The notes beneath the pieces were generated by a model, which was given only the letters and a program-made list of their open reading frames with translations, was not told where the DNA came from and did no database searches. From Thermodesulfobium narugense DSM 14796 (GTDB taxonomy: Bacteria > Thermodesulfobiota > Thermodesulfobiia > Thermodesulfobiales > Thermodesulfobiaceae), in contig NC_015499.1 of NCBI RefSeq assembly GCF_000212395.1, positions 1,093,421 through 1,157,420 on the forward strand: DNA of 64,000 nucleotides, written 5' to 3'. Positions within the stretch are counted from its first letter, which is position 1; each line of letters starts with the position of its first letter. The translations under genes were made by a program, and so were the position numbers. Positions 53,393 to 62,434 of the stretch are shown one piece after another.

Positions 53393-54739
53393 TTACATCT
53401 CATTTAAAGCCTGTAAAATAATATCAAGGTCTTTAGAATATACTGTTTTCATATCCAGAAAATAATAGTCATTTAATACCCTGCCTACTATAGGGGTATT
53501 CCTTCTTGACAAAAAAGTTTCCACATCTTTTGTAGATAAAATGTTATGCTTAATACCAAGGCCTATAGTCTTAAAAGAACTTCTAGGGGTAGACCCTCCT
53601 CCTAATCTTCCCTCACTTTCAAGAACTTCTAAGGCAAGATTTTTGTTGTTAACGTTGTTCAGAATATATTTTGCATCTTGCATCATTTCGTTAATTGTTT
53701 TTGAAAGCATTCTATAAACAGGTATTTCTTCGTGCCTTTTTTCCAGATAAAGTCTTAATGTCCCCTCAAGCGCACATAAAGTCATTTTATCAACTCTCAG
53801 AACTCTCATTAGAGGATTTTTTCTAATTTTCTCAATTAGTTCATTTTTACCTAAAATTATTCCACATTGCCCTGCTCCTAGAAGCTTGTCTCCAGAAAAA
53901 CTTACAATATCTACCCCTTTTTGAATGCTTTCCTGCACAGTCGGTTCGTAATTTAAGCCGTATTTTCTTAAATCAACTAGACAACCACTCCCTAAGTCTT
54001 CAAAAAGCAATAAGTTTTTTTTCTTTGCAAGAGATGATAATTCATCAATTTCTACGCTTTTAACAAATCCTTCCTGATAAAAATTGCTTTGATGAGCTTT
54101 CATAATTGCTCCCGTTAATTCGCTAATGTTGTTTTCATAATCTCTCAAATGAGTTTTATTAGTTGTTCCTACTTCCTTAAGAATTGCACCAGAAGAGGTT
54201 ATAACATCTGGAATTCTGAAAGAACCTCCAATTTCTATAAGTTCAGATCTAGATATTAATACTTCTTTTCTATTAAGAAGAGTATTTAAAACTATATAAA
54301 CAGCCGCAGCATTATTATTTACAACCGTTGCATCTTCAGAACCAGTAAGAGCCATAAGTATTTCTCTAATTAACGAATCTCTTCTTCCTCTTTTGTTATT
54401 GAAAAGATCGTATTCAAGATTAGAATAATTAGTAGCTATTTCTACCACTTCTTTAGCAACCAGATCACTTATAGGAGACCTGCCAAGATTGGTATGCACA
54501 ATAATCCCTGTAGCATTAATAACCTTTCTTAAAACAGATTTATTAAAAAAATTTAACCTTATCTTTACATTTTCTATAATCTTATCTCTCTTAATTTCTT
54601 TACCGCTTTTAATATCTTCTCTTGCTCTTTCAACTTCTCTTTGACTGATCAATACACACAAGTCATGGGGGACATTAATATCGCTTTTTTTTATTTCCTC
54701 AAGAATATAGGATATAGAAGGAAGTTGAGAAAAATCCAT
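53393..54739 (-). CDS. selA: L-seryl-tRNA(Sec) selenium transferase
   Basis: PLP enzyme that converts seryl-tRNA(Sec) into selenocysteyl-tRNA(Sec) with selenophosphate. The 448 residues include TNLGRSPIS, VNNNAAAVYI, the PLP-lysine motif SFSGDKLLGAGQCG and RVDKMTLCALEGTL, all diagnostic of SelA. selB, selC and selD are not in the window and no in-frame UGA selenoprotein is evident here. It follows the unknown gene at 54747 by 7 bases. Confidence 0.94.
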   Translation of the reverse strand: MDFSQLPSISYILEEIKKSDINVPHDLCVLISQREVERAREDIKSGKEIKRDKIIENVKIRLNFFNKSVLRKVINATGIIVHTNLGRSPISDLVAKEVVEIATNYSNLEYDLFNNKRGRRDSLIREILMALTGSEDATVVNNNAAAVYIVLNTLLNRKEVLISRSELIEIGGSFRIPDVITSSGAILKEVGTTNKTHLRDYENNISELTGAIMKAHQSNFYQEGFVKSVEIDELSSLAKKKNLLLFEDLGSGCLVDLRKYGLNYEPTVQESIQKGVDIVSFSGDKLLGAGQCGIILGKNELIEKIRKNPLMRVLRVDKMTLCALEGTLRLYLEKRHEEIPVYRMLSKTINEMMQDAKYILNNVNNKNLALEVLESEGRLGGGSTPRSSFKTIGLGIKHNILSTKDVETFLSRRNTPIVGRVLNDYYFLDMKTVYSKDLDIILQALNEM

Positions 54740-54746
54740 CTTTTAT

Positions 54747-55271
54747 CTACCTGAATAAATTATTAAATTTACATTCAAACCTAAAATTGCCCAATTTATT
54801 TTCAAAAATTATTTCTTCCTTCTGCAAAGGAGAAAATAAACTTTCAGAGAGATCAAAGAGATACAAACAACGAACGTCAATGTGTTTTTCGATAAAAAAA
54901 TCCGAATCGAGTTTAGAAAGAAAATCTTTTAAGTTCATAGAAAGATCTCTATAATAAAATGTGCACAAATCAATATTTTCTAAAATATCCCTTAAGGAAA
55001 ATAAATTCCTTGACATATTGTAAAAACTTACTTCCTTGACATCAAATTTTATTCCCTTTGAAATAAAAGTTTTTCCTGAACCAAAAAGTATTGAAAAAAA
55101 GGGCGAGACCTTTATACTTTCCAAATCATCATCAATACTTGAAAGCTGCAAAACCCTGTAATTTGGAAATCGTACAAAATTGTTATCTTTTACTCTAAAT
55201 ATTTCAAAAACTTCATGTATTACTGGAAAAGAGCCAATATTATTTCTAAAAGTAAATTCTAAAAAAGCCAA
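54747..55271 (-). CDS. Hypothetical protein upstream of selA
   Basis: 174 residues, family not recognised. It is rich in Phe, Asp and Ser, without signal peptide, membrane segment or metal motif. One Cys (LCTFYYRDLS) and another (VRCLYLFDLSE) are the only cysteines apart from the C-terminal ECKFN. It sits 7 bases before selA and 63 bases after the RND pump gene, so it is probably co-transcribed with selA and possibly with the pump operon. Confidence 0.55.
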   Translation of the reverse strand: MAFLEFTFRNNIGSFPVIHEVFEIFRVKDNNFVRFPNYRVLQLSSIDDDLESIKVSPFFSILFGSGKTFISKGIKFDVKEVSFYNMSRNLFSLRDILENIDLCTFYYRDLSMNLKDFLSKLDSDFFIEKHIDVRCLYLFDLSESLFSPLQKEEIIFENKLGNFRFECKFNNLFR

Positions 55272-55334
55272 AATTCTACATCTCCCTCTAAATTATTACT
55301 AAATTTAATATTACTTTGAAATTATAACTAAAAT

Positions 55335-58300
55335 CTATTTTCTTCTGAAGATCTTATAAGCTACCTTTTCCACAGCTATATATAAGACTGGAATTATAAA
55401 CACACCTATAAAAGTACCAGTTAGCATGCCGCCTACTACAGAAGTACCCATAGCAATTCTTGCACCAGAACCTGCACCAGATGCAATTGCTAGGGGTAAA
55501 CAACCAAAAATAAAAGCAAAAGAGGTCATAAGAATTGGCCTTAACCTTACCTTTGCAGCTTCTACAATAGCCTCAATCTGGCTCATTCCAGCCTCTTCTC
55601 TCAGCCTTGAAAACTGGATTATCAAAATTGCATTTTTGGCAGCAAGACCAATGAGCATTACAAGTCCAATTTGCATATACACGTTATTATTAAGATGCCT
55701 TATGTATTGGAAGAAAGTTGCACCAAACATCGCAGTGGGTACCGACAATATTACACTTATAGGAACAAACCAACTCTCATACAAAGCCGCAAGACACAAA
55801 AATGCAAAAATTAAAGATAAGGCAAAAAGAATAGGAGCTTTTTGGCCAGATTTTTGTTCCTCCAAGCTTAAATCTGCCCAATCATAAGAGAAAGTTGGAG
55901 GCAAAACTTTATGAGCCACCTCAACCAAAGCTTGCATAGCCTGACCTGAGCTATAGCCGGGAGCGGGATTGCCACCAATTTGAATTGCCCTATAATCATC
56001 AAATCTTTGTATTACCGATGGAGCATCTGTAAGTTTTGCAGTTGCAAGAGTACTTAAAGGTATCATTTTACCCTCGGAATTTCTCACATAAAAAAATTTT
56101 ATATCATCGGGATTAGTCCTAAATTGAGGCAAGGCTTGCATGGTTACTTTATAAGTCTTTCCATACAGATTTATATCGTTAACCTCAAGACCTCCATAAA
56201 AAGTTTGCATTGTATTGAAAACATCAGTAAGAGGGATACCTAACTTTTTTACTTTGTCTCTATCAATGTTATAGGTATAGCCAGGCGTATTTGCATTAAA
56301 CGTTGAATAAATTGTTCCAATTGCAGGCATCTTTTTTGCTTCATTAATAAATTCTTTAGAAATATTATCCATTTCTTGAAAACTTGCTTCTCCGCCTCTA
56401 TCCTCAAGCATTATAGTAAAACCACCTCTTGTCCCAATTCCAGGTAAAGAGGAGGGCAGCAGTGGCAAAACTGTTGCATTAGGAAATTGTTGAGACTTAA
56501 TAAATATTTGTCTTAAAATGCTTTGTGCAGATAACTGTTGTGTTGTTCTTTCATCCCAGGGTTTAAGTCTTATGAAAATAATTCCCGTACTTGAATCAGC
56601 AGCAAAAGTCAAAAAGTTTATGCCGTTGACACATGTAACAGCATAGACGCCGGGAATTTGTCTAATTACTTGACCTATCTCATTTATTTCATTAGAAGTG
56701 ACGTTCAAACTTGTGCCTTCCGGCAGTGAAATTGCTGCAATAAGATAACCCTGATCCTCATCTGGAACAAAAGAAGTTGGAAGCTTGGAAACAATAAAAA
56801 ATGTAACAGCAGTTAGTAGTAAAATAAATATCAAGCCCCATTTGGCTTTTCTTACCAATTTATAAACTATTTGAGAGTATTTAGAAATAATTTTTTCGAA
56901 GACCTCATTAAATTTGTCAAAAAACTTAGCAAGCAAGCCTTTGTGTTTGTTTGGATCGTAAGGTGTGAGTATCCTTGCACACAACGTAGGTGTAAGAGAA
57001 AGTGCTACAACAACAGAAAGTATCATTGAAACAGTTATAGTCAATGCAAATTGCTTATATAAAACTCCCATGGTTCCCCCAAAAAACGCAACAGGTATAA
57101 AAACAGAAGCCAAAACAAAAGCAATTGCCACTATTGCAGCAGAAACTTCTTTCATAGCTCTTTGTGCAGCTTCAAATGGAGTCATATTATCATATCTAAT
57201 ATGATGTTCAACCGCCTCAATAACAACAATTGCATCGTCAACTACTAAACCAATTGCCAAAACCATAGCAAAAAGTGTAAGTGTGTTTATAGAAAAGCCA
57301 AATACAAGAAATGTAGAGAAGGTACCTATCAACGATACTGGCACAGCAAGCATTGGAATAAGAGTCGCTTTCCAAGAATGCAAAAAGACAAAAATTACTA
57401 CCATAACCAAAAGCAAAGCTTCAAATAAAGTTATTAAGACCTCTTTCAATGACTCTCTTATAAAAAGCGTATTGTCTACTATAATTTCATACTTCATATC
57501 AGGAGGAAAGTTTTTTGAAGCATTTTGTATAATTGCCTTACACTGATCTACAGTTTTCAAAGCATCTGCATCAGGAGTTAGCTGCACTCCAAAAGATGCC
57601 GCATTATACCCATTCATAGTTGAGTTATAAACATAGAATCTACCACCTAAGTTAACTCGAGCAATATCCCCCAACCTCACAATGGAACCATCAGGATTAG
57701 CTCTTACTATAATATTTTCAAATTCTTGAGGAGTACTTAATCTACCCTTTACCCTAGTAATATATTGAAACGTCTGATCAGCAGGTATTGGCATTTGACC
57801 TATAGTACCTGATGCTGCTTGAACGTTTTGCTCCTTTATTGCGTTATAAACGTCCGTTGTAGTTATACCTAATTGAGCCATTTTTTCGGGATTTAACCAA
57901 ATTCTCATTCCAAAGGGCGATCCATACATCATTACCTGACCAACACCCTTTACCCTTTGTAATTGCTGAACTATATTGATATTCCCATAGTTCGCTAGAA
58001 AAGTAGAATCATATGTTCCTTTGGGAGAATAAAGCGAAAAAACAAGAGCATTTTGAGGTGTAACTTTCATTACATTGATTCCGTATTGAACTACTTCAGG
58101 CGGCAATAGGGGAGATGCCTGACCTACTCTATTTTGAGTTTGCACGGTAGCTATATCCGGGTCTTTACCAAGCTCGAATTGAACTTGCAAGGTATAACTC
58201 CCAGCATCAGTGCTTGTGGATAGCATAGAGACCATGCCCTCAACACCATTTACCTGGTCTTCCATCTGCTGTGCAACTGTTTGTTCTACTGTTTGAGCAT

Positions 58301-58457
58301 TTGCAGCAGGATAACTTGCTATAACGTTAACCTGGGGGGGAGTAATTTGAGGATAAACTGCAATTGGCAAATTTACCATTGCAAGAAGCCCAACCAGAAC
58401 TATTATTAACGAAACTACAATCGCAAAAATTGGGTTTTTAATAAAAAATTGTGCCAT
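55335..58457 (-). CDS. RND multidrug efflux transporter (AcrB/HAE1 type)
   Basis: Proton-driven inner-membrane pump of 1040 residues. It begins MAQFFIKNPIFAIVVSL, has the HAE1-type porter loops (VQTQNRVGQASPLLP, NVQAASGTIG), and the proton-relay aspartates in AIGLVVDDAIVVIEAVE of TM4. The second half repeats the layout (GLAAKNAILIIQF in TM10). It works as a trimer with the adjacent adaptor and TolC-like channel to expel hydrophobic compounds. It is separated from the adaptor gene by 3 bases. Confidence 0.95.
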   Translation of the reverse strand: MAQFFIKNPIFAIVVSLIIVLVGLLAMVNLPIAVYPQITPPQVNVIASYPAANAQTVEQTVAQQMEDQVNGVEGMVSMLSTSTDAGSYTLQVQFELGKDPDIATVQTQNRVGQASPLLPPEVVQYGINVMKVTPQNALVFSLYSPKGTYDSTFLANYGNINIVQQLQRVKGVGQVMMYGSPFGMRIWLNPEKMAQLGITTTDVYNAIKEQNVQAASGTIGQMPIPADQTFQYITRVKGRLSTPQEFENIIVRANPDGSIVRLGDIARVNLGGRFYVYNSTMNGYNAASFGVQLTPDADALKTVDQCKAIIQNASKNFPPDMKYEIIVDNTLFIRESLKEVLITLFEALLLVMVVIFVFLHSWKATLIPMLAVPVSLIGTFSTFLVFGFSINTLTLFAMVLAIGLVVDDAIVVIEAVEHHIRYDNMTPFEAAQRAMKEVSAAIVAIAFVLASVFIPVAFFGGTMGVLYKQFALTITVSMILSVVVALSLTPTLCARILTPYDPNKHKGLLAKFFDKFNEVFEKIISKYSQIVYKLVRKAKWGLIFILLLTAVTFFIVSKLPTSFVPDEDQGYLIAAISLPEGTSLNVTSNEINEIGQVIRQIPGVYAVTCVNGINFLTFAADSSTGIIFIRLKPWDERTTQQLSAQSILRQIFIKSQQFPNATVLPLLPSSLPGIGTRGGFTIMLEDRGGEASFQEMDNISKEFINEAKKMPAIGTIYSTFNANTPGYTYNIDRDKVKKLGIPLTDVFNTMQTFYGGLEVNDINLYGKTYKVTMQALPQFRTNPDDIKFFYVRNSEGKMIPLSTLATAKLTDAPSVIQRFDDYRAIQIGGNPAPGYSSGQAMQALVEVAHKVLPPTFSYDWADLSLEEQKSGQKAPILFALSLIFAFLCLAALYESWFVPISVILSVPTAMFGATFFQYIRHLNNNVYMQIGLVMLIGLAAKNAILIIQFSRLREEAGMSQIEAIVEAAKVRLRPILMTSFAFIFGCLPLAIASGAGSGARIAMGTSVVGGMLTGTFIGVFIIPVLYIAVEKVAYKIFRRK

Positions 58458-58460
58458 AAA

Positions 58461-59633
58461 TTACTTTATACCCAAAGACTCAGGAGTAACCTCTATGACC
58501 TTAACAGTAGTTCCAGTAGGAGCCTTCTGGAACCCTTCAACAATAACGTTGTCGCCAGGCTTGAGTCCCTCTTCTACAACCCAGAGAGAGCCTATTCTCG
58601 GTCCCATTTTTACAGGGATCATTTGTGCCTTGTTATTACTGTCAACGATAGTGACAAAAGTTTTATCTAGAATTTGCTGAACTGCCATCTGTGGCACAAG
58701 AATAGCATTTTTCAAATGTCCCTCCAAAAGAACTACCTTGGCAAACATACCGGGAACAAGAATATTATCAGGATTTGGGAAAAGCGCTTTTATTGAAAGG
58801 GTACCTGTATTCTGAGTAAGTCCTCTATTTATTTCAGTTATTTTCCCAGGATACTTATAGGTTGTTCCATCAGAAAGCACAAGTTTAACATTTTTTCCTA
58901 CATCGCTATTAATTGGATCAATGCCATTTTTAATCATATTTAGATAATCATTTTCGGAAATACTGAACAATACATACATCGGATCAGGTGATGACAAAGT
59001 ACACAACACAGTCTGACCGGCAGTAACAAACGCGCCTAAGCTCAAATCATCTCCTACACCCAGCTTACCACTAAAAGGTGCAACAATTAACGTATCACTC
59101 AAATTATCTTCAGCCTGCTTCAGATTTGCTCTCATTGCTTCCACGATTTGATAATCTTGCTTGGCAATTGATGTGGCAGTATCTGAAGTCTGTTGAGGAA
59201 CAGCATCCTGAGCAGCAAGAATTTTATATCTATCAGCATCAAGCTTTGCATTCTCATAATTTGCAATTGCCTGTGCCAACTGTGCTTTTGCCTGAAGAAC
59301 AGCGGCTTCATAGGTTCTTTTATCAATTTGAAATAGAGGTTGACCTTTCTTAACTACTTCACCGCCCTTTATATACTTTGCAACTATATTACCGGAAACT
59401 TTGGCTCTGATTTGAACGTCGTTTACAGCTTCTACCTGCCCTACATAATCCTGATACACGTCAGTGTCCCTTACTATAACTTTCATTGCCTTAACTACTG
59501 GCATTTGGCTTACAGGTGTATTCCTCTTGTTGAGAAGGCTAAGGGTTAAGCCTAAAACTATAAGAATGCCAATAACCAAAGATGCTATTAAAACTTTTCT
59601 TTTAGAAATATTTTTTAACATATTTTTTAACAT
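58461..59633 (-). CDS. RND efflux periplasmic adaptor (AcrA-like)
   Basis: Membrane-fusion protein of 390 residues: an N-terminal membrane anchor (KVLIASLVIGILIVLGL), then the lipoyl halves split by an alpha-helical hairpin (VQIRAKVSGNIVAKYIKGGE and LIVAPFSGKLGVGDD), beta-barrel and C-terminal domains (LVPGMFAKVVLLEG). It bridges pump and channel. The start region carries a 12-base direct repeat (ATGTTAAAAAAT twice), giving two in-frame ATG codons four residues apart, the first overlapping the end of tolC by position only (two bases apart). Confidence 0.93.
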   Translation of the reverse strand: MLKNMLKNISKRKVLIASLVIGILIVLGLTLSLLNKRNTPVSQMPVVKAMKVIVRDTDVYQDYVGQVEAVNDVQIRAKVSGNIVAKYIKGGEVVKKGQPLFQIDKRTYEAAVLQAKAQLAQAIANYENAKLDADRYKILAAQDAVPQQTSDTATSIAKQDYQIVEAMRANLKQAEDNLSDTLIVAPFSGKLGVGDDLSLGAFVTAGQTVLCTLSSPDPMYVLFSISENDYLNMIKNGIDPINSDVGKNVKLVLSDGTTYKYPGKITEINRGLTQNTGTLSIKALFPNPDNILVPGMFAKVVLLEGHLKNAILVPQMAVQQILDKTFVTIVDSNNKAQMIPVKMGPRIGSLWVVEEGLKPGDNVIVEGFQKAPTGTTVKVIEVTPESLGIK

Positions 59634-59635
59634 AT

Positions 59636-60970
59636 CTAATCTAATCCAATTGCCTTATACAAAGCTGCCTTTGCAACCTGATAGTCGAATTTGGCTTGAG
59701 CATATTGAGTTTGAGAAGTTGAAAGTTGAGCCTCTGCATCCAACACCTCTGAAATAGTGTTTACACCTGCTTGATATCTAACTCTTGCTAATCTCAAGCT
59801 TTCCTCAGCTTCTGATACAGATTGAGCAATAGTATCAATTCTTTGTTTTGCAGACAAAAGGTTTAGAATTGCTTGTTTCACATCCAGCTTAACTTGATCG
59901 AAAATTTGTTTTTCATAGTCTTCTTGTGTTCTATACGCTATTATTGCCTGTTGGATTTGACTTCTAATAACGCCGCCATTATAAATTGGTATAGTCATCT
60001 CTACCACTGCACCCCAATCCTGATTATTGGGGAAAAAGTGATTATCTACCCATTCTTTATATGCGGTAACAGTAAAATCAGGAAGTCTTTTGGTCTTTGC
60101 TACCCATATAAGCTTCTTTGCAGCCTCTGCAGCAAACCTTGCAGCCCTAAGATCAGGTCTAAAAGAAACGGCCTTTGCTGTTAAATCGTCCACACTGCCA
60201 GTTATGTTAGGCACATCCTGATCCTTTGCTAGAATTAATTTTGTATTCATTGGATATCCTATAAGGTTATTTAAAGAAGAATAAGCTAGATCTCTTTGGT
60301 TTTTAGCATCAAGCAAATTTTGCTTTATTTGAGCTAAAGCTACCTGAACTCGTAATACATCTATTTTAGCCGCTGTTCCAGCATTATACATAGCTTGAGT
60401 AACCCTTAGTTGTTCTTCAATCTGCTTTAGATCTGCTTCTTGAGAGGCTACGTTGTCTTCTGCTTGCAAACATTGAAAGTAGGCTTTTGTAACCTGATAT
60501 GTCAAATCTTGAACTGCACTTCTATAATTTTCCTCAGCTTCTCTTACGTTTAGCCACGCAGCAGATCTTTGTTCCCAAATTTTCCTCCAGACGTCAAACT
60601 CATATGTTAAAACAGCCCTATGATCATAAGTAGTTTTATAACCTGTCGGAACCTTGCCTATTCCTGGAACCATAATGGCAGGAGCACTTTTTAACTCAGT
60701 ATAGGTTGATTGCCAATTTAGATGGGGAACAAGGTAACCAGACACTTCGTGCGCCTGCATCCTTGCATTTCCAATTTTTTCTCTATCCATTTTTAACAAA
60801 GGACTATAGTTTTTTGCAAGTTCTATTGCTTTGTCAAGTGTTAAGCTTAATTCTTGAGGATTAGTAGGTTTATATTCCAAAACTTCTTCTTTTGATTGTG
60901 CAACGCCAGGAAGAGATACGAAAACAAAAAATAAAACAAATAAAGTAAAATAAGTAATTTTTATTCTCAT
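59636..60970 (-). CDS. TolC-family outer-membrane efflux channel
   Basis: 444 residues with an N-terminal signal peptide (ITYFTLFVLFFVFVSLPGVAQ) and two repeats of the outer-membrane efflux protein domain. Typical segments are SPLLKMDREK, YQVTKAYFQCLQAEDNV, ARVRYQAGVNTISEVLDAE and the Gln/Ala-rich coiled coils. It forms a trimeric channel across outer membrane and periplasm, which is the main evidence for a diderm cell. Its start overlaps the end of the regulator gene by 4 bases. Confidence 0.93.
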   Translation of the reverse strand: MRIKITYFTLFVLFFVFVSLPGVAQSKEEVLEYKPTNPQELSLTLDKAIELAKNYSPLLKMDREKIGNARMQAHEVSGYLVPHLNWQSTYTELKSAPAIMVPGIGKVPTGYKTTYDHRAVLTYEFDVWRKIWEQRSAAWLNVREAEENYRSAVQDLTYQVTKAYFQCLQAEDNVASQEADLKQIEEQLRVTQAMYNAGTAAKIDVLRVQVALAQIKQNLLDAKNQRDLAYSSLNNLIGYPMNTKLILAKDQDVPNITGSVDDLTAKAVSFRPDLRAARFAAEAAKKLIWVAKTKRLPDFTVTAYKEWVDNHFFPNNQDWGAVVEMTIPIYNGGVIRSQIQQAIIAYRTQEDYEKQIFDQVKLDVKQAILNLLSAKQRIDTIAQSVSEAEESLRLARVRYQAGVNTISEVLDAEAQLSTSQTQYAQAKFDYQVAKAALYKAIGLD

Positions 60971-61533
60971 TTAATCAACCCCGAAGTCAAACCTGAAAAA
61001 ATCATTTGCCATATTTCCTTCTTGTCCAATTTGATCTCTTCCCCTTTCAAGACTAAAGTTGTAAAAAATACAAGATTTCCCCATATAAACAGCGAAATCA
61101 CCCTTTCATTAATTTCCCTAATTATATTTGCCTTTGTAAGATTTCTTACAATCTTATCTAGGTCTTCTATTATATACTTATCCCTCATGCTCCTTAGCTC
61201 ACTATAGAAAGTCTTGTCACCAAGCGAAAGGCCATCCAAGACTAAACTGCCCAATTTACTTGCAAGCTCCCAGTTATCAAAATAATCATATACAAAAGCT
61301 CTCAGGCTCAGTATGCTCTTAAAATCTTTATCTGACCAAAGTATTTCTGACAATTTTCTAAAGGCATACTCTATAGTCGAGTAAAACAAATCTCTTTTGG
61401 AATTAAAGTACAGATATACTGTACCCTTCCCTATATCTGCTTCTTTAGCAATATCACTTATTCTGACTTGAGAATATCCTTTTTGGGAAAAATACTCAAG
61501 TGAAACTTTTAAGATTTTATCTTCTATACTCAT
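60967..61533 (-). CDS. TetR-family transcriptional regulator of the efflux operon
   Basis: Repressor of 188 residues with an N-terminal helix-turn-helix (ISDIAKEADIGKGTVYLYFNSKRDLF) and a C-terminal ligand domain. The start is set at ATG 61533, giving MSIEDKILK, with GGAGAT just upstream. An in-frame TTG at 61554 lies inside the putative operator and adds only seven unconserved-looking residues. As first gene of the operon with tolC, acrA and acrB types it probably represses its own transcription until a pump substrate binds. Confidence 0.9.
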   Translation of the reverse strand: MSIEDKILKVSLEYFSQKGYSQVRISDIAKEADIGKGTVYLYFNSKRDLFYSTIEYAFRKLSEILWSDKDFKSILSLRAFVYDYFDNWELASKLGSLVLDGLSLGDKTFYSELRSMRDKYIIEDLDKIVRNLTKANIIREINERVISLFIWGNLVFFTTLVLKGEEIKLDKKEIWQMIFSGLTSGLIK

Positions 61534-61547
61534 ATATCTCCATACTA

Positions 61548-61561
61548 TGACCAATCAGTCA
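61548..61561 (-). promoter_or_regulatory. Candidate TetR operator
   Basis: TGACCAATCAGTCA is an imperfect dyad (TGACnnATnnGTCA) 15 bases before the regulator's ATG, similar in form to operators of AcrR/QacR-like repressors. Position and symmetry point to autoregulation. Confidence 0.6.
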
Positions 61562-61894
61562 GTTTCTTAAATTTTAAACCACAAAAATTGTTTTGTAAAT
61601 ATCACGCATATTAAATTGTCAAAAAAATATTATATTTATATTATATTAACATAAATAAATACATTTCACACTAAATCTCAATTTGATTTTGAAATTCAAA
61701 AATTTTACAACAACATTAAACACATTAGCAAAAAGTTTATCACAAAAAATCAACGTTTAAAGCCCAAAAAAACTTTCATTTTGAAAAAACTTCCTTTAAA
61801 TTTTAGTATAAACTACTTAAAATCTAGTCAATATATTTAATCTAAAATTAAAATATTTGACAGTATTTTGTAAATATTGTAATTTAAAAATATA
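61555..61894. other. Intergenic region between tetR and tRNA-Leu
   Basis: 340 very AT-rich bases with divergent promoters: the tetR side ends in the operator at 61548-61561 and the tRNA-Leu side in the promoter at 61857-61885. Nothing else definable is present in between. Confidence 0.5.
61857..61885 (+). promoter_or_regulatory. tRNA-Leu(CAG) promoter
   Basis: TTGACA (61857-61862), 17-base spacer, TAATTT (61880-61885), with the tRNA 5' end 10 bases downstream. The -35 is perfect and the -10 weak. Confidence 0.55.
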
Positions 61895-61981
<87 letters not shown>

Positions 61982-62010
61982 TCAATAATAAAATATAAAA
62001 TGAGGTAAAA

Positions 62011-62304
62011 ATGACTATGGCTATACATATTAACGATGATGCAAAATCATATATTGCTAGAAATGGGAATACGATTTATTTTGACGACTATCCTACAATT
62101 GGAACTTGTGTAGGAGATATCAAATTTCCTCCATCTGTTAAAGTGGGTATACCAAGAGAACCATCAAAGTTTGAAGCTACAAAAATAGATGGGATAACTG
62201 TATATCTTCCTAAAGACGTTCAATACAATCGAAACTTGACGATTAAACTTAAAAAGTCATTAGGGAAATATCAGCTAGTAATTGACGGCTGGAAATACGT
62301 TTGA
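62011..62304 (+). CDS. Small protein between two tRNA-Leu genes, HesB/CC-Se-motif-like
   Basis: 97 residues. The IHINDDAKSYIARNGNTIYF start and the strand pattern ending GITVYLPKDV and YQLVIDGWKYV resemble the small HesB/IscA-like 'CC/Se motif' proteins. Here the motif region reads TIGTCVGD with a single Cys, so a metal or selenium role is uncertain. GAGG Shine-Dalgarno before ATG 62011 (a second ATG lies two codons later). The promoter of the next tRNA overlaps its stop codon. Confidence 0.55.
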   Translation: MTMAIHINDDAKSYIARNGNTIYFDDYPTIGTCVGDIKFPPSVKVGIPREPSKFEATKIDGITVYLPKDVQYNRNLTIKLKKSLGKYQLVIDGWKYV

Positions 62305-62329
62305 CTTTTCAAATTTTTTGTTATATATT
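62301..62329 (+). promoter_or_regulatory. tRNA-Leu(CAA) promoter
   Basis: TTGACT (62301-62306) overlapping the stop codon of the small gene, 17-base spacer, TATATT (62324-62329), 15 bases before the tRNA. Confidence 0.65.
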
Positions 62330-62344
62330 TTCTCTATCATCTAT

Positions 62345-62431
62345 GCCGAGGTGGTGAAATTGGCAGACGCGCTGGACTCAAAATCCAGTATCCTCACGGA
62401 TGTGTGGGTTCGAGTCCCACCCTCGGCACCA
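62345..62431 (+). tRNA. tRNA-Leu (anticodon CAA)
   Basis: 87 bases, acceptor stem GCCGAGG/CCTCGGC with encoded CCA. The anticodon stem CTGGA/TCCAG around loop CTCAAAA gives CAA, reading UUG codons. The convergent PAS-GGDEF-EAL gene ends 3 bases away. Confidence 0.96.
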
Positions 62432-62434
62432 TTT

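Noticed and set aside
59590..59633. Two tandem ATGTTAAAAAAT repeats as a regulatory site
   Set aside because: They encode a repeated MLKN at the protein start; a small in-frame duplication explains them.
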